Part shown: positions 41,296-50,195 of the stretch, in pieces
Position numbering within the stretch: position 1 is the first letter of the stretch
Layout: the number at the start of each line of letters is the position of its first letter
Source of the DNA: UBA4416 sp964543545
Lineage (GTDB): Bacteria; Bacteroidota; Bacteroidia; B-17B0; Aurantibacillaceae
Direction: 5' to 3'
NCBI GenBank assembly: GCA_964543545.1
Contig: CAZIYT010000001.1
Location: 1,302,001-1,366,000, forward strand
DNA: 64,000 nt
Position numbers and translations under genes: made by a program
The notes under the pieces: generated by a model
Database searches by the model: none
Told to the model about the DNA's origin: nothing
The model's input: the letters and a program-made list of their open reading frames with translations, nothing else

Positions 41296-43341
41296 TTAGT
41301 TGTCGTCCCCGAAATTGGTAATCGTACCAATGATCTTGAATTCGGTGCGCCGGTTTTTAGCACGCCCGGCCGGGTTATCACTACCGTCCTTGTTGCGGTT
41401 AGGAGCGACCGGGGCTGTTTCTCCATAACCCTGGGCTTTCAAACGATCGCGGCTGATGCCTTTGGCGATCAGATAGGCCACAACGCTTTCTGCCCTTTTT
41501 TGCGAGAGCTTTTGGTTGTAATCCTCGCTTCCCTTATCATCTGTGTGCGACGAGATCTCAACAATGATGTCGGGATTCAGTAGCATGATTTTTAGAATAG
41601 TGGTATCGAGTGTAAGCGTCGAGTTTTTGGTAAGATCGGACCGGTCAAACTCATAATTGATGTTGTCGATCGCAATGGCTTTTAACGGCACTTTAGAGAG
41701 TGTGAAATTGCTCTCGATCGTTCTGTCCTGCGATTCGTTTTGGGTATTGATCAGGTTAGCGCTTGTGGTGTTGATGTAGTTTGGTTTCCTGGCAACGAGC
41801 TGGTATTCCTTCCCTGCCTCAAGAGTTGTTTTGTAATTGCCCTCCTTATTGGTGGCAATGCTTTTTACCAAAACCGGCTCCCCGTTTTTTTTATCGATCA
41901 GGTAAACGTCTACCCAGGCGCTGTCGAGGTTCTGTTTTGTGGATTCCTTTAAAAGCTCTTTGACATTGCCCGCTACAAACAGGTGGATGTACGAGGTGTG
42001 CTTATAGGAGTAAATGTCGTCGCAGCAGGTCGCATTTTTTATCGAGGCGCCCCCTTTGCGGTTGGATACAAAAAATCCCTCTTCGCGGTTTTTACCGATG
42101 CTGAAATAAATATCGTCGGCCCCTGAATTTATCGGCTCGCCGAGGTTTTCTACAGGAGTCCACTTTTTGTTATCGCCGGTAACCTTGTAGATGTCCAGGC
42201 CTCCCATGCCGCCCCAGCCTTCCGAGCTGAAGTACAGCGTGCGCGTTTCGGCATCGAAGAAAGGCGTCAGCTCGTCTTTGGGCGTGTTGATTTTTACCCC
42301 GGCATTTTTCGGCGCTTTGTACATCTTTCTCTTTTTATCGTATACAAAATACCAAATGTCTAACCCGCCTTTGCCTTTCGGGCGGTCGCTGATAAAATAC
42401 ACAATTTCATTTCCCTTGGCAGGATCTATGCATACAGCGGGCTGTGTGCTGGTATAGTTTTTATTATTAATGCTTTTACCGAGCTTCACCGGCTCTGTCC
42501 ATTCTCCCTTAACCTTTTCGGTCATAAAAATAGCACACACCGTTATGCCTTTCCAGTTGGGCTTGCACACGGTATAGTACATCTTATTGCCATCGGGCGT
42601 AAAGGTGGCATTCCCGACATTTTCGCCGGGTTTATTGTAGGTGCCTGTCATGTACTCCTCCTCGAAGCGCCACTCGTTGTTTACTTTTTTAGCCGTGTAA
42701 AATTTTCTTACGGGAATATTGGCACTGTCTTCACCCTCTGTATAATATTCTTTTTTGTTGGTTCTTAAAGAGGCGTATAAGAGCGTGTTTTCATCGAGTG
42801 CAATAGGCGAGAGCTCCACATGCACTTTATTGATGCTGGTGTCCAGGTGCTGGATCACAAATTTTTGAGACTGGTTGATCACATTCCTGACCGAGTCGCA
42901 AAACGCCACTTCTTTTTTTGCCTGCTTCTTTAATGTTTTTTCGGAGCCTTTGTATTCTTTTACAAATTTCGCAAAATGCTCTTTTGCCTTGTCGTACTTG
43001 CCCGAGGACTTGCACATATCTGCATAGTAGTAGAGCGCCAGCACATTTTTTTCAGGATCCGACTGGTAGGCCTTCAGGTACATTTTTTCGGCCGATTCAT
43101 AGTCGCGCACCATGCGATAGGCATCCGCCATTTTGTATTGCACCTTGCTGTCGGACTTATTAAATTTAAGATACGCTTTGTAATAGTCGACCGCACTGCC
43201 ATAGTCGTTTTGCACCACGGCATTATTCCCCAGTTTTTTGAGGTCTTTGGCAGACAGGCGACTCAGGGTTACACTATCGGTTTGTGTAAACGCCCGGCTC
43301 CATATAACCATCAGGAGGATAAATAATCTAATACCTGTCAC
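41296..43341 (-). CDS. PorE-like OmpA-family protein (TPR-propeller-CRD-OmpA)
   Basis: A 681-residue periplasmic/outer-membrane protein. After a signal peptide: TPR-like helices (~30-135), a PD40/WD40-type beta-propeller (~160-430; YTTGTYNKPGENVGNATFTP-like blade motifs such as YFISDRPKGKGGLDIWYF, LYFSSEGWGGMGGLDIYK), a carboxypeptidase-regulatory domain (~450-530) and an OmpA-C peptidoglycan-binding domain (EISSHTDDKGSEDYNQKLSQ; NRRTEFKI). This is the T9SS component PorE architecture. It overlaps the PorP/SprF-like gene by 14 bp. The start at 43341 lacks a lipobox, unlike classical PorE. Confidence 0.88.
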   Translation of the reverse strand: MTGIRLFILLMVIWSRAFTQTDSVTLSRLSAKDLKKLGNNAVVQNDYGSAVDYYKAYLKFNKSDSKVQYKMADAYRMVRDYESAEKMYLKAYQSDPEKNVLALYYYADMCKSSGKYDKAKEHFAKFVKEYKGSEKTLKKQAKKEVAFCDSVRNVINQSQKFVIQHLDTSINKVHVELSPIALDENTLLYASLRTNKKEYYTEGEDSANIPVRKFYTAKKVNNEWRFEEEYMTGTYNKPGENVGNATFTPDGNKMYYTVCKPNWKGITVCAIFMTEKVKGEWTEPVKLGKSINNKNYTSTQPAVCIDPAKGNEIVYFISDRPKGKGGLDIWYFVYDKKRKMYKAPKNAGVKINTPKDELTPFFDAETRTLYFSSEGWGGMGGLDIYKVTGDNKKWTPVENLGEPINSGADDIYFSIGKNREEGFFVSNRKGGASIKNATCCDDIYSYKHTSYIHLFVAGNVKELLKESTKQNLDSAWVDVYLIDKKNGEPVLVKSIATNKEGNYKTTLEAGKEYQLVARKPNYINTTSANLINTQNESQDRTIESNFTLSKVPLKAIAIDNINYEFDRSDLTKNSTLTLDTTILKIMLLNPDIIVEISSHTDDKGSEDYNQKLSQKRAESVVAYLIAKGISRDRLKAQGYGETAPVAPNRNKDGSDNPAGRAKNRRTEFKIIGTITNFGDDN

Positions 43342-44329
43342 AAGGAATTTGTTTTTTTTGTATGCGTGTATTTTTACCGGTATATATCAGGGCAATCTCG
43401 TACGCTCCTTTGTAATCGGTTGCTGTTTTTAAAGGGGACACATTAATGTCGTAGCTAAAGCCAATGGTATATTGCTTGTATTTCACACCGAGGTTAACGA
43501 TAGCGGCATCCGAGATCCGCTTCACGCCTTTTCGCCACATGAACCCGCCAAATACTTTATTCTCATAAAAGGTGGTATTGCCGAGTGAATACTCGAGGTT
43601 CATCCCAAAGATCCAGTCGTTGGCCTTGCTTGTGACATTGGCAACCGTATTAGGTACAACCGCCAGTTTGGTGTTAACGAAATAACGGATCGAGCCGACA
43701 TAAATCTGCCTGACCGGGAGTTTGTTGTTGCGTGTGTAAAATGATTCGTTCGGCGTGTTCAGGTGAAAATAGGATCCCCCGATCTCAGGTTCAAATTTTT
43801 TGAAGCGACGGCTGACATGAAAGCCCATATTGAAGTCGAAATAAGTCAGGCGCTCCCTGGTGTACGATTCGTTATTGGCCAGGGTATTATCGAAAGAGCC
43901 CGTATTCCAGTTTAACTGGTTCGGAAAAGAATGGGAGTTGAAATCAAGAGACTTCATCACCAACCCGGGCTGGATGCCAAAGCTTAAGTTAAAGCCTGCC
44001 AGTTTTTTATGGATCGCCGCCGAAGCGAAGATCTTGGTCACATTCAGGTTCCCTCCCGATTTATCGCTGATGAGGTAAAGCCCGCCCGAAATGTTTTGGT
44101 TGAGGGGATAAAAGTTCATATCTCCTCCTATAGAATACGTGTTGTAGGCTTTTGCAATTTCTTTCCATTGGCTGCGGTAATTTCCCATGAGGCGCCAATC
44201 CCCTTTGTAATTGCCGGTATTTGCCGGGTTTACGCTTAGGGGAGATAAGTTGTACATGGAAAAGTGAATGTCCTGCCCGATTGCAAGAACGCTTAATCCG
44301 AAGCACAGTATGAAGAGTCTTAGCCTCAT
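43328..44329 (-). CDS. PorP/SprF-family T9SS membrane protein
   Basis: A 333-residue outer-membrane beta-barrel protein of the PorP/SprF family. It has the signal MRLRLFILCFGLSVLAIGQ and the hallmark start DIHFSMYNLSPLSVNPANTG with GDWRLMGNYRSQW. The barrel ends ...YEIALIYTG. Members pair with a type B CTD adhesin to place it on the cell surface. Together with the PorE-like and PKD genes this forms a T9SS adhesin module. The start at 44329 follows the SDR gene by 41 bp on the same strand but is probably independently expressed. Confidence 0.93.
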   Translation of the reverse strand: MRLRLFILCFGLSVLAIGQDIHFSMYNLSPLSVNPANTGNYKGDWRLMGNYRSQWKEIAKAYNTYSIGGDMNFYPLNQNISGGLYLISDKSGGNLNVTKIFASAAIHKKLAGFNLSFGIQPGLVMKSLDFNSHSFPNQLNWNTGSFDNTLANNESYTRERLTYFDFNMGFHVSRRFKKFEPEIGGSYFHLNTPNESFYTRNNKLPVRQIYVGSIRYFVNTKLAVVPNTVANVTSKANDWIFGMNLEYSLGNTTFYENKVFGGFMWRKGVKRISDAAIVNLGVKYKQYTIGFSYDINVSPLKTATDYKGAYEIALIYTGKNTRIQKKQIPCDRY

Positions 44330-44370
44330 TCTGCAAATATACTTAAATTACCTGACCAAGAGGGGCCGCT

Positions 44371-45168
44371 TTAGTAAGGGCTCTGGCGGCGGATGATTCT
44401 TCCGAACAGTTTCGGGAAGAAGCGTTTGATCTTTACAGCCAGCAGTTCTTTTCCACCGATGAGCACTTCTTCTTTGTCATCCAGCATCGCTTCAAAAATC
44501 TGGCGGGCGCATTCCTCCGCACTCATGGCCTTCTCATGGCTTTCGTCCATTTTATTGTGGCTGCTCCCGGCTCCCGCTTCCGCATTCAGTGATACATTGG
44601 TTTTTACTTTCCCGGGAGAGACGATCAATACCGATACTCCTTTCTTCTCGATTTCCAGCCTCAGGCTTTCAAAATAACCGTACAGGGCATGTTTAGCGGC
44701 AGAGTAGGTTGAGCGCAGGTAAAAGCCGAATTTTCCGGCAATGCTGCTGATCACCACAATCTTTCCCTCACCGTTTTTCAGCATCACCGGCAACGCCGCT
44801 TTCGATAAATTCACTGCCGAAAAATAATTGATCTCGAATAATTTCCGCTCGGTGTCGGAAGTTGTATGGATGGCTTCTGCACGCTGGCTTTGCCCGCCGT
44901 TATTGATGAGCACATCGATCCTTCCGAATTTGCGCATAATCGTTTCCACATACGCTTCTGCGCGTGAAGTATCCGATAAGTCGAACGGCAGGATCATAAA
45001 ATCATCTTCGGAAAGTTTCGATTGCCTCGCCACGCGGTTCAGCTCTTCCAGCCGTCGGGCAGAGAGTACGATCCGGGCACCATGTTTCGCCCCTTCGTAC
45101 ACGAGCGCTTCCCCGATACCCGAAGAGGCGCCGGTGATCCAGATCACTTGCTGTTTCAGGTCCTTCAT
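44371..45168 (-). CDS. Short-chain dehydrogenase/reductase (SDR)
   Basis: A 265-residue NAD(P)-dependent oxidoreductase of the DltE-like SDR clade. Glycine motif TGASSGIGE, NNGG motif (NNGGQSQRAE), catalytic Ser in ISSIAGKFGF, and Tyr/Lys in YSAAKHALYG are all present. It overlaps the glycosyltransferase family 9 gene by 4 bp (ATGA), so it belongs to the same transcript as the two glycosyltransferases upstream. The substrate is unknown. Confidence 0.9.
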   Translation of the reverse strand: MKDLKQQVIWITGASSGIGEALVYEGAKHGARIVLSARRLEELNRVARQSKLSEDDFMILPFDLSDTSRAEAYVETIMRKFGRIDVLINNGGQSQRAEAIHTTSDTERKLFEINYFSAVNLSKAALPVMLKNGEGKIVVISSIAGKFGFYLRSTYSAAKHALYGYFESLRLEIEKKGVSVLIVSPGKVKTNVSLNAEAGAGSSHNKMDESHEKAMSAEECARQIFEAMLDDKEEVLIGGKELLAVKIKRFFPKLFGRIIRRQSPY

Positions 45169-46166
45169 CTTTCTAACTGTTTAATGACGTCCTGCGTCGC
45201 GATCTCACGGATGCAATGACAGTCTTTATTTTGTTTACAATCTACGCAATCTTTATCAAGTACCAAATACGAGGCCTGCTTCCCGATGGGTTTCCACCTT
45301 CCCGGATGGATCGGCCGCATAGGCGAAAAGAGCCCGATGGCTTTTTTTTCCAGGGCCGCTGCAATATGCAAAGGGCCGGTGCTGGCTGCTACCAGGGCAT
45401 CGCAGCGATGGATGAAGGCGATGAATTGCTGCAGCGATAATTTTCCCGTTAAGTCCCTTACCTCCGGGTGTTTTTCAATCAGCGATTTCAGGAGCTCTCC
45501 TTCCTGCGCTGTACCACTGATGTACACGCTGTACCGTGTCTTGTCCAGCTCTGTGATCAGCTTCGAGAAATTCTCCAGTCCCCATTCGCGGGCGCTGCCT
45601 TTCGATTTGGGGTGCAGGATCACCTTTGTTTTTCCGGGACTGAGTAAGGCTTCGAATTGGCTTTCCAGAACCGGAACCTTTGTAAAGCCATAAGCCCCGG
45701 CCAGTTCCTCTAGGCTGAAGTCCTGCTTAATTCCCAGTGGCTCCAGTAATTTTGTATTCAGCTGCGCCTCGTGCAGGTCGGAATTTTTACGGGAAAGCTT
45801 CACCCTGATGTTGCAGGTAAACCAATGCCAGAGCCGGTTTGTGGTGCCGATGCGTTTTGGGATCTGTGCCCGTTTTGCGAGCTGCGCAATTTCTTTTACC
45901 GGGAACACATGAATGATGTGCGAGGCATGTATGTTCTTGAAAGCACGGACTTGCTCTGCTGCCGGGAGCTTTAAAATCTCATCATAGCTGATAAACTCAT
46001 CTACATGCTCCGACAAGCCGATGACATCCTTCGTGTAGTTCCTTCCCAGGAAAACGATCCTGCTTTCAGGCATGAAGCGCTTGATGATGCCAGCCATAGG
46101 CAGCGTCAATACCACGTCGCCGATGCTGTCGGTGCGGCTGATGAGTATAACCGGATCACTGTGCAA
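45165..46166 (-). CDS. Glycosyltransferase family 9 (heptosyltransferase-like)
   Basis: A 333-residue GT-B enzyme of the WaaF/WaaC family: RTDSIGDVVLTLPMAG (N-terminal nucleotide-sugar-side loop) and DALVAASTGPLHIAAALEKK (donor site) are seen. It probably transfers a heptose or hexose to LPS core. The C-terminus has a cysteine cluster DKDCVDCKQNKDC, frequent in this branch. The gene is coupled to the upstream GT2 gene (11-bp overlap) and the SDR (4-bp overlap). Confidence 0.9.
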   Translation of the reverse strand: MHSDPVILISRTDSIGDVVLTLPMAGIIKRFMPESRIVFLGRNYTKDVIGLSEHVDEFISYDEILKLPAAEQVRAFKNIHASHIIHVFPVKEIAQLAKRAQIPKRIGTTNRLWHWFTCNIRVKLSRKNSDLHEAQLNTKLLEPLGIKQDFSLEELAGAYGFTKVPVLESQFEALLSPGKTKVILHPKSKGSAREWGLENFSKLITELDKTRYSVYISGTAQEGELLKSLIEKHPEVRDLTGKLSLQQFIAFIHRCDALVAASTGPLHIAAALEKKAIGLFSPMRPIHPGRWKPIGKQASYLVLDKDCVDCKQNKDCHCIREIATQDVIKQLER

Positions 46167-46926
46167 GCGCCTGTGTTTTATAAATGTCCCTTATCTTTTT
46201 ATACTTGAGGTAAGTCGCATAGGCCGAGATCTTGGAGATCAGGTAGCCCGCTTTGCCATCCAGGAAGCCCAGGTGTAATACATAATGATCCATGAATTTG
46301 GCAAACGGATTCAGCAGCAGCTTATAAAGAGGCGCTTTCTTCCCCGCTTCCACAAAAGCCTTGGAAGCAATATTTGTAAAATACTCCACCTGTTTGTAAT
46401 GATCTTCGACACTGTAATAGCTGTAATGCAAAATATCGCCTTTGATGTGCTTCGTATTCCTGTCGCCCTCTTTCAGCTCGTATTTATCATGTGGGTTGAT
46501 GCCTGTCCAGGAGCCTTTGCGGCTATCCCAGAGGCGCAGCTTGGTGTCGGGATACCAGTTGCAGTGTCTTACCCAGTGCCCGCAGTAATTGGTAAGCCGG
46601 TTCATGTAATAGCCATCGTGTGTCCAGTTGGCTTTTGCATCGAGGATGGATTTTTTCAGTGTATCATCCAGGGCCTCATCCGCATCCAGCGATAAAATAT
46701 AAGGATGCGTGGCATAGGTAATGGCCCGGTTCTTTTGCTGGATATGCCCGTCGAAAGCATGCTCGTAGAATTTCACGCCGTAAGAAGCGCAGATTTCTTT
46801 TGTGCGGTCTTTACTGAAGGAATCCAGGACGACGATTTCATCGGCCACCGAGGCTACCGACTCCAGGCAACGGGCGATGTTCCTTTCCTCATTATAAGTG
46901 ATAATAACGACTGAGATTTGTGGCAC
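46156..46926 (-). CDS. Glycosyltransferase family 2 (WaaE/KdtX-like)
   Basis: A 256-residue GT-A enzyme: SVVIITYNEERNIARCLESV at the start and the catalytic DxD-like YILSLDADEALDD. WYPDTKLRLWD and the C-terminal amphipathic region are typical of the lipopolysaccharide beta-1,4-glucosyltransferase WaaE branch. It starts the three-gene minus-strand unit and is divergent from the multi-spanning TPR gene. It likely adds a glucosyl residue to LPS core or other cell-surface glycan. Confidence 0.9.
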   Translation of the reverse strand: MPQISVVIITYNEERNIARCLESVASVADEIVVLDSFSKDRTKEICASYGVKFYEHAFDGHIQQKNRAITYATHPYILSLDADEALDDTLKKSILDAKANWTHDGYYMNRLTNYCGHWVRHCNWYPDTKLRLWDSRKGSWTGINPHDKYELKEGDRNTKHIKGDILHYSYYSVEDHYKQVEYFTNIASKAFVEAGKKAPLYKLLLNPFAKFMDHYVLHLGFLDGKAGYLISKISAYATYLKYKKIRDIYKTQALAQ

Positions 46927-46985
46927 AGCGTAAATTTAAGATTTAGTTATCAAAACAAAGAACTAAAATATTAAATTTGTTCGTC

Positions 46986-48821
46986 TTGAATACCACGCCG
47001 CCACTCATAAATCGCAAGCCTCCCGTGCTGTATGTTGTCTTACTCTGCCTGCTGGCCGGGCTCGTGTATTCCAGGCTGTTCTCCTCGGGCTTTATCAGCT
47101 GGGATGATGGCGATGTGCTGCTAAACAACAAAGACGTTCATCATTTCAATGTCAAAGCCTTTTTTACCAGCTATTATGTGGGGAACTATGCGCCCTTTAC
47201 CATGCTGGGCTTTGCCATCGACTGGCTTCTGTTTCATGGCAATGCAGCGGCGCATCATGGCATCAATCTCCTGTTGCATGTATTAAATGCTGTTCTGGTG
47301 TACCGGCTTTCGGAGCTTATTTTAAAGGATAAAGCCAGGGCCATGCTTTGCACTGTCATCTTTTGTTTTCATCCCCTGCAGGTGGAAACCGTAGCCTGGG
47401 TGTCGGCCAAGAACAACATCCTTTATGCCCAGTTTTTCTTATGGGGTCTTATTTGCTACAGCAGGTATTGCCTCGAAAATGCCCGTAAATACTACATTTG
47501 GGCGCTCCTGTTCTTTATAGCGGCTGTTCTCAGCAAACCTTCGGCAATCTGTTTTCCGCTGTGCATGATCCTGCTCGATTACCTGCTCAAAGAAAAGCCT
47601 TCCGTCAAGGAGCTTGTTCTTAATAAAATTCCTTTTGTGCTCCTGGCGCTGGTGATAGGCCTTGTGACGATCTACACCCGTACCGAAGATAAATTTATTA
47701 ACGGGAATCATGCTTACGCCATTCACGAGCGCATCGGCTATGCGGGCTACGCGCTCCTGCAATACATCAGTAAATTCCTGGTGCCTGCCAATTTATCGGT
47801 TATCTACCCTTATCCGCAGAATAAGCTCCTGGCGCTGATCCTGGGTTATGTCATGATCGCTGTGCTGGCTTTTCTGTGCTTTAAGCTCTACCGCTCCGGG
47901 CGAAAAGCTGCCTGGTTTGGCCTGCTCTTTTTTATCAGCAATCTCCTGCTGGTATTGCAGCTGCTGCCTTTCGGCGAGGTGCTTACCGCCGACCGTTACA
48001 TGTACCTGCCGGTTCTGGGGCTCGCTTGGGCGCTTGTGTCCCTGCTTCCCCTGAAAGAAAAACAACTGCAGTACTTCGCCCTGGCCCTGGTGCTGGTATT
48101 GGGAACCCTTACGTTTTTCAGGACCAGCGCCTGGAAGAACAGCATCAGCCTTTACAGCGATATCATTAAAAAATACCCGCACTCCTTCGTGGCCTTAAAC
48201 AGCCTCGGGGCAGAGCACATGCTCACTAAAAATTACGATCAGTCGCTAAGCTACCTGAATGCCGCCATCAACGAAAATACAGCTTACTACAAAGGTTATT
48301 ACAACCGGGGGCTGCTCTATGCGCAAACCAACCGCATGCAGGAAGCCCTGGCGGATTTTACGAAAGCCATTGATCTGAAGCAATACCCAAAAGCCTATGT
48401 CGCGAGGGCTAATGTCTATTACACACTTCACGATTATCCCAAAGCCCTTGCCGACGCCCAGGCCGTGTTAAAGACAGAGCCTCAGAATATCAAAGCATTG
48501 TACGTCATTGCTACCTGCTATGATGACTTGAATGACCTGAACAAGGCGCTCGATTATTACAACAAGGTACTTTACTTCGCCAACGACAATCCCTTATTTT
48601 ATCTGCGCCGTGCCATCTTATACGGCAAGCTGCAAAACCTGCAGGCCTGCCTCAACGACCTGGATACGGCGACGAGCCTGGATCCGGGTTTCGCAGAGGC
48701 GTATTACTGGAAAGGCGTGGCAAAAGCCAATCTAAAAGAAAACCCATGCACCGACCTGAAAAAGGCCGCCGACATGGGCTTTGAGGCAGCGGTACCTGCT
48801 TTACAAAAGTATTGCAGGTAA
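46986..48821 (+). CDS. Multi-spanning membrane protein with C-terminal TPRs (TMTC-like)
   Basis: A 611-residue protein with ~10-12 membrane segments in the first ~380 residues and at least four TPRs (~400-600, e.g. YNRGLLYAQTNRMQEALADF, ATCYDDLNDLNKALDYYNK). The first periplasmic loop has ISWDDGDVLLNN, the acidic pair seen in PMT/ArnT-type GT-C transferases. The architecture resembles TMTC O-mannosyltransferases. It may glycosylate exported proteins. The start is non-ATG: TTG at 46986 (or 46977, which overlaps the -7 box TAAATTTG at 46972-46979). It is divergent from the GT2 gene. Confidence 0.8.
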   Translation: MNTTPPLINRKPPVLYVVLLCLLAGLVYSRLFSSGFISWDDGDVLLNNKDVHHFNVKAFFTSYYVGNYAPFTMLGFAIDWLLFHGNAAAHHGINLLLHVLNAVLVYRLSELILKDKARAMLCTVIFCFHPLQVETVAWVSAKNNILYAQFFLWGLICYSRYCLENARKYYIWALLFFIAAVLSKPSAICFPLCMILLDYLLKEKPSVKELVLNKIPFVLLALVIGLVTIYTRTEDKFINGNHAYAIHERIGYAGYALLQYISKFLVPANLSVIYPYPQNKLLALILGYVMIAVLAFLCFKLYRSGRKAAWFGLLFFISNLLLVLQLLPFGEVLTADRYMYLPVLGLAWALVSLLPLKEKQLQYFALALVLVLGTLTFFRTSAWKNSISLYSDIIKKYPHSFVALNSLGAEHMLTKNYDQSLSYLNAAINENTAYYKGYYNRGLLYAQTNRMQEALADFTKAIDLKQYPKAYVARANVYYTLHDYPKALADAQAVLKTEPQNIKALYVIATCYDDLNDLNKALDYYNKVLYFANDNPLFYLRRAILYGKLQNLQACLNDLDTATSLDPGFAEAYYWKGVAKANLKENPCTDLKKAADMGFEAAVPALQKYCR

Positions 48822-48853
48822 CATAGAAAGCGCAATACTAAATAGCAGTACTG

Positions 48854-49312
48854 ATGAGGATTTTATTAAAAATATTAAATTGGCTTTTTGCTCTTTATGC
48901 TGTTTTACCCGCTGTAGTAATTATCGGAATATCAATCAGAAGTGGGATCGGTCAAGGACTTCAATTTATTTTTTTGCCGATAATAGTTCTCTATTTTTTT
49001 ATTTTATTCTGGTGGACTAAGAATGTATTAAGGTATATGTCTGTATCGGCAGGAACAATCGGGAGTAAAGAAACTTATTTTATCTTCCTGCAGGTACTTT
49101 GTTTGTCTCTTCTGGTAGTCGTACCCTTGATACTATTAACAATACATCTGATCTGGAATAGGATTGCAGGGCCAACTCCACTGGAAAATATAGGTGCACT
49201 ATGCTTTATGTTTTTACTATCGTCCGGGATCTTTTTAAGCCTTATCGGAATTGTTTTAGGGGTACGCTACCTCAATAAAGTCAATCAGATAAACGGGATC
49301 GATAACACCTGA
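48854..49312 (+). CDS. Hypothetical membrane protein
   Basis: A 152-residue integral membrane protein with four predicted helices (near 4-24, 36-53, 75-98, 115-138). No domain recognised. AT-rich relative to neighbours. It follows the TPR membrane protein by 32 bp on the same strand and could share its message. Confidence 0.6.
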   Translation: MRILLKILNWLFALYAVLPAVVIIGISIRSGIGQGLQFIFLPIIVLYFFILFWWTKNVLRYMSVSAGTIGSKETYFIFLQVLCLSLLVVVPLILLTIHLIWNRIAGPTPLENIGALCFMFLLSSGIFLSLIGIVLGVRYLNKVNQINGIDNT

Positions 49313-49387
49313 TCGCCTGAAGATCCATAAATCTTGCAGCAATCAGGTGTTAAACATTTTCATTACCGGCAGGCAGTAGTATGGATG

Positions 49388-49840
49388 TTATTCTTTTTTC
49401 TTCTTTTTATCTACCGCGGCGCCCGTACCATAACCGGCACCTGAGCCAACCGCACCGCCAATAACCCCGCCGATGACAGCTCCTTTGGCTTTATCGTCGC
49501 TGGTGGCTGCGCCAATGATAGCGCCTGTGACAACACCTGCACCAGTGCCTATTAACGCGCCTTTCGTGGTGTTACTCATGCCTTTTTTCTTTTGTTCGGC
49601 TGTTTGCGGCCCGGAAGAGCTACCGCCATTGTTGTTAGAGGAAGCTACTGCTCTTTGTTGTTCCACATGTTTGATGGAATCCTGCCTGAGCTGCTCAAGG
49701 CGGGCTGCTGTCTGAACCTGGTTAATGGAATCAAGCGTTTGCTGCCTGGCTGCCTGGATCTCAGCTTCTTGTTTGGCTGAGCTGTTGCAGGACAGAGCAA
49801 ATATAGAGGCGATAATGGTTGTTGAAATGATCGTTTTCAT
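49388..49840 (-). CDS. Glycine-zipper lipoprotein
   Basis: A 150-residue predicted lipoprotein (lipobox FALSC) with an N-terminal Gln/Ala-rich coiled coil (EAEIQAARQQTLDSINQVQ), a Ser/Asn-rich linker (SSNNNGGSSSG), and a glycine-zipper membrane segment (GALIGTGAGVVTGAIIGAAT and AVIGGVIGGAVGSGAGYGTG). It ends in a Lys run. Resembles YMGG/SlyB-like proteins that insert into the outer membrane. Function unknown. Confidence 0.8.
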   Translation of the reverse strand: MKTIISTTIIASIFALSCNSSAKQEAEIQAARQQTLDSINQVQTAARLEQLRQDSIKHVEQQRAVASSNNNGGSSSGPQTAEQKKKGMSNTTKGALIGTGAGVVTGAIIGAATSDDKAKGAVIGGVIGGAVGSGAGYGTGAAVDKKKKKE

Positions 49841-49931
49841 GATTTAGATGTTTACTAAACATGATCGAAAGCATTGCCAGCAGAAGGAGTGTTAAATAGC
49901 AGTTAAAAGGGGAAAATAATCCACAGGATGA

Positions 49932-50084
49932 TTATTTCTTTTTGCCCGGGCATTTTTTGCAGCGGTCGCCTTTCTTAAAGCTCTTGCAGCAGTCTTTATG
50001 CTTCTTGCTGCATTCAATAAAGGGCAGCAAAGGGCAATCAAAGCTTAGTTTGCCGGGCTTTTCGAATTTGAAGTCATCGCACAT
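49932..50084 (-). CDS. Cysteine-rich small protein (50 aa)
   Basis: A frame of 50 codons from ATG at 50084 to TAA at 49932. It has seven Cys residues: C2, C17, C25, C32, C33, C42, C45, with two spaced as KCCKS-like and CKKC-like motifs, plus His29, and 14 Lys. The Cys/Lys pattern (ECSKKHKDCC, RCKKCPGKKK) is suggestive of a metal- or nucleic-acid-binding small protein. It lies between a lipoprotein gene and the DAHP synthase gene. It is too short for automatic callers. Real status is likely but unproven. Confidence 0.6.
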   Translation of the reverse strand: MCDDFKFEKPGKLSFDCPLLPFIECSKKHKDCCKSFKKGDRCKKCPGKKK

Positions 50085-50195
50085 GGTGTAAAAATCAGGA
50101 ATTTAGGCTTTCGTAACAATACCTCAAATGCGGTAGTGAACCTTTACAGAGAAAAGACTGTTATATTTACACCATAATTTTTAACACATTTCCAC

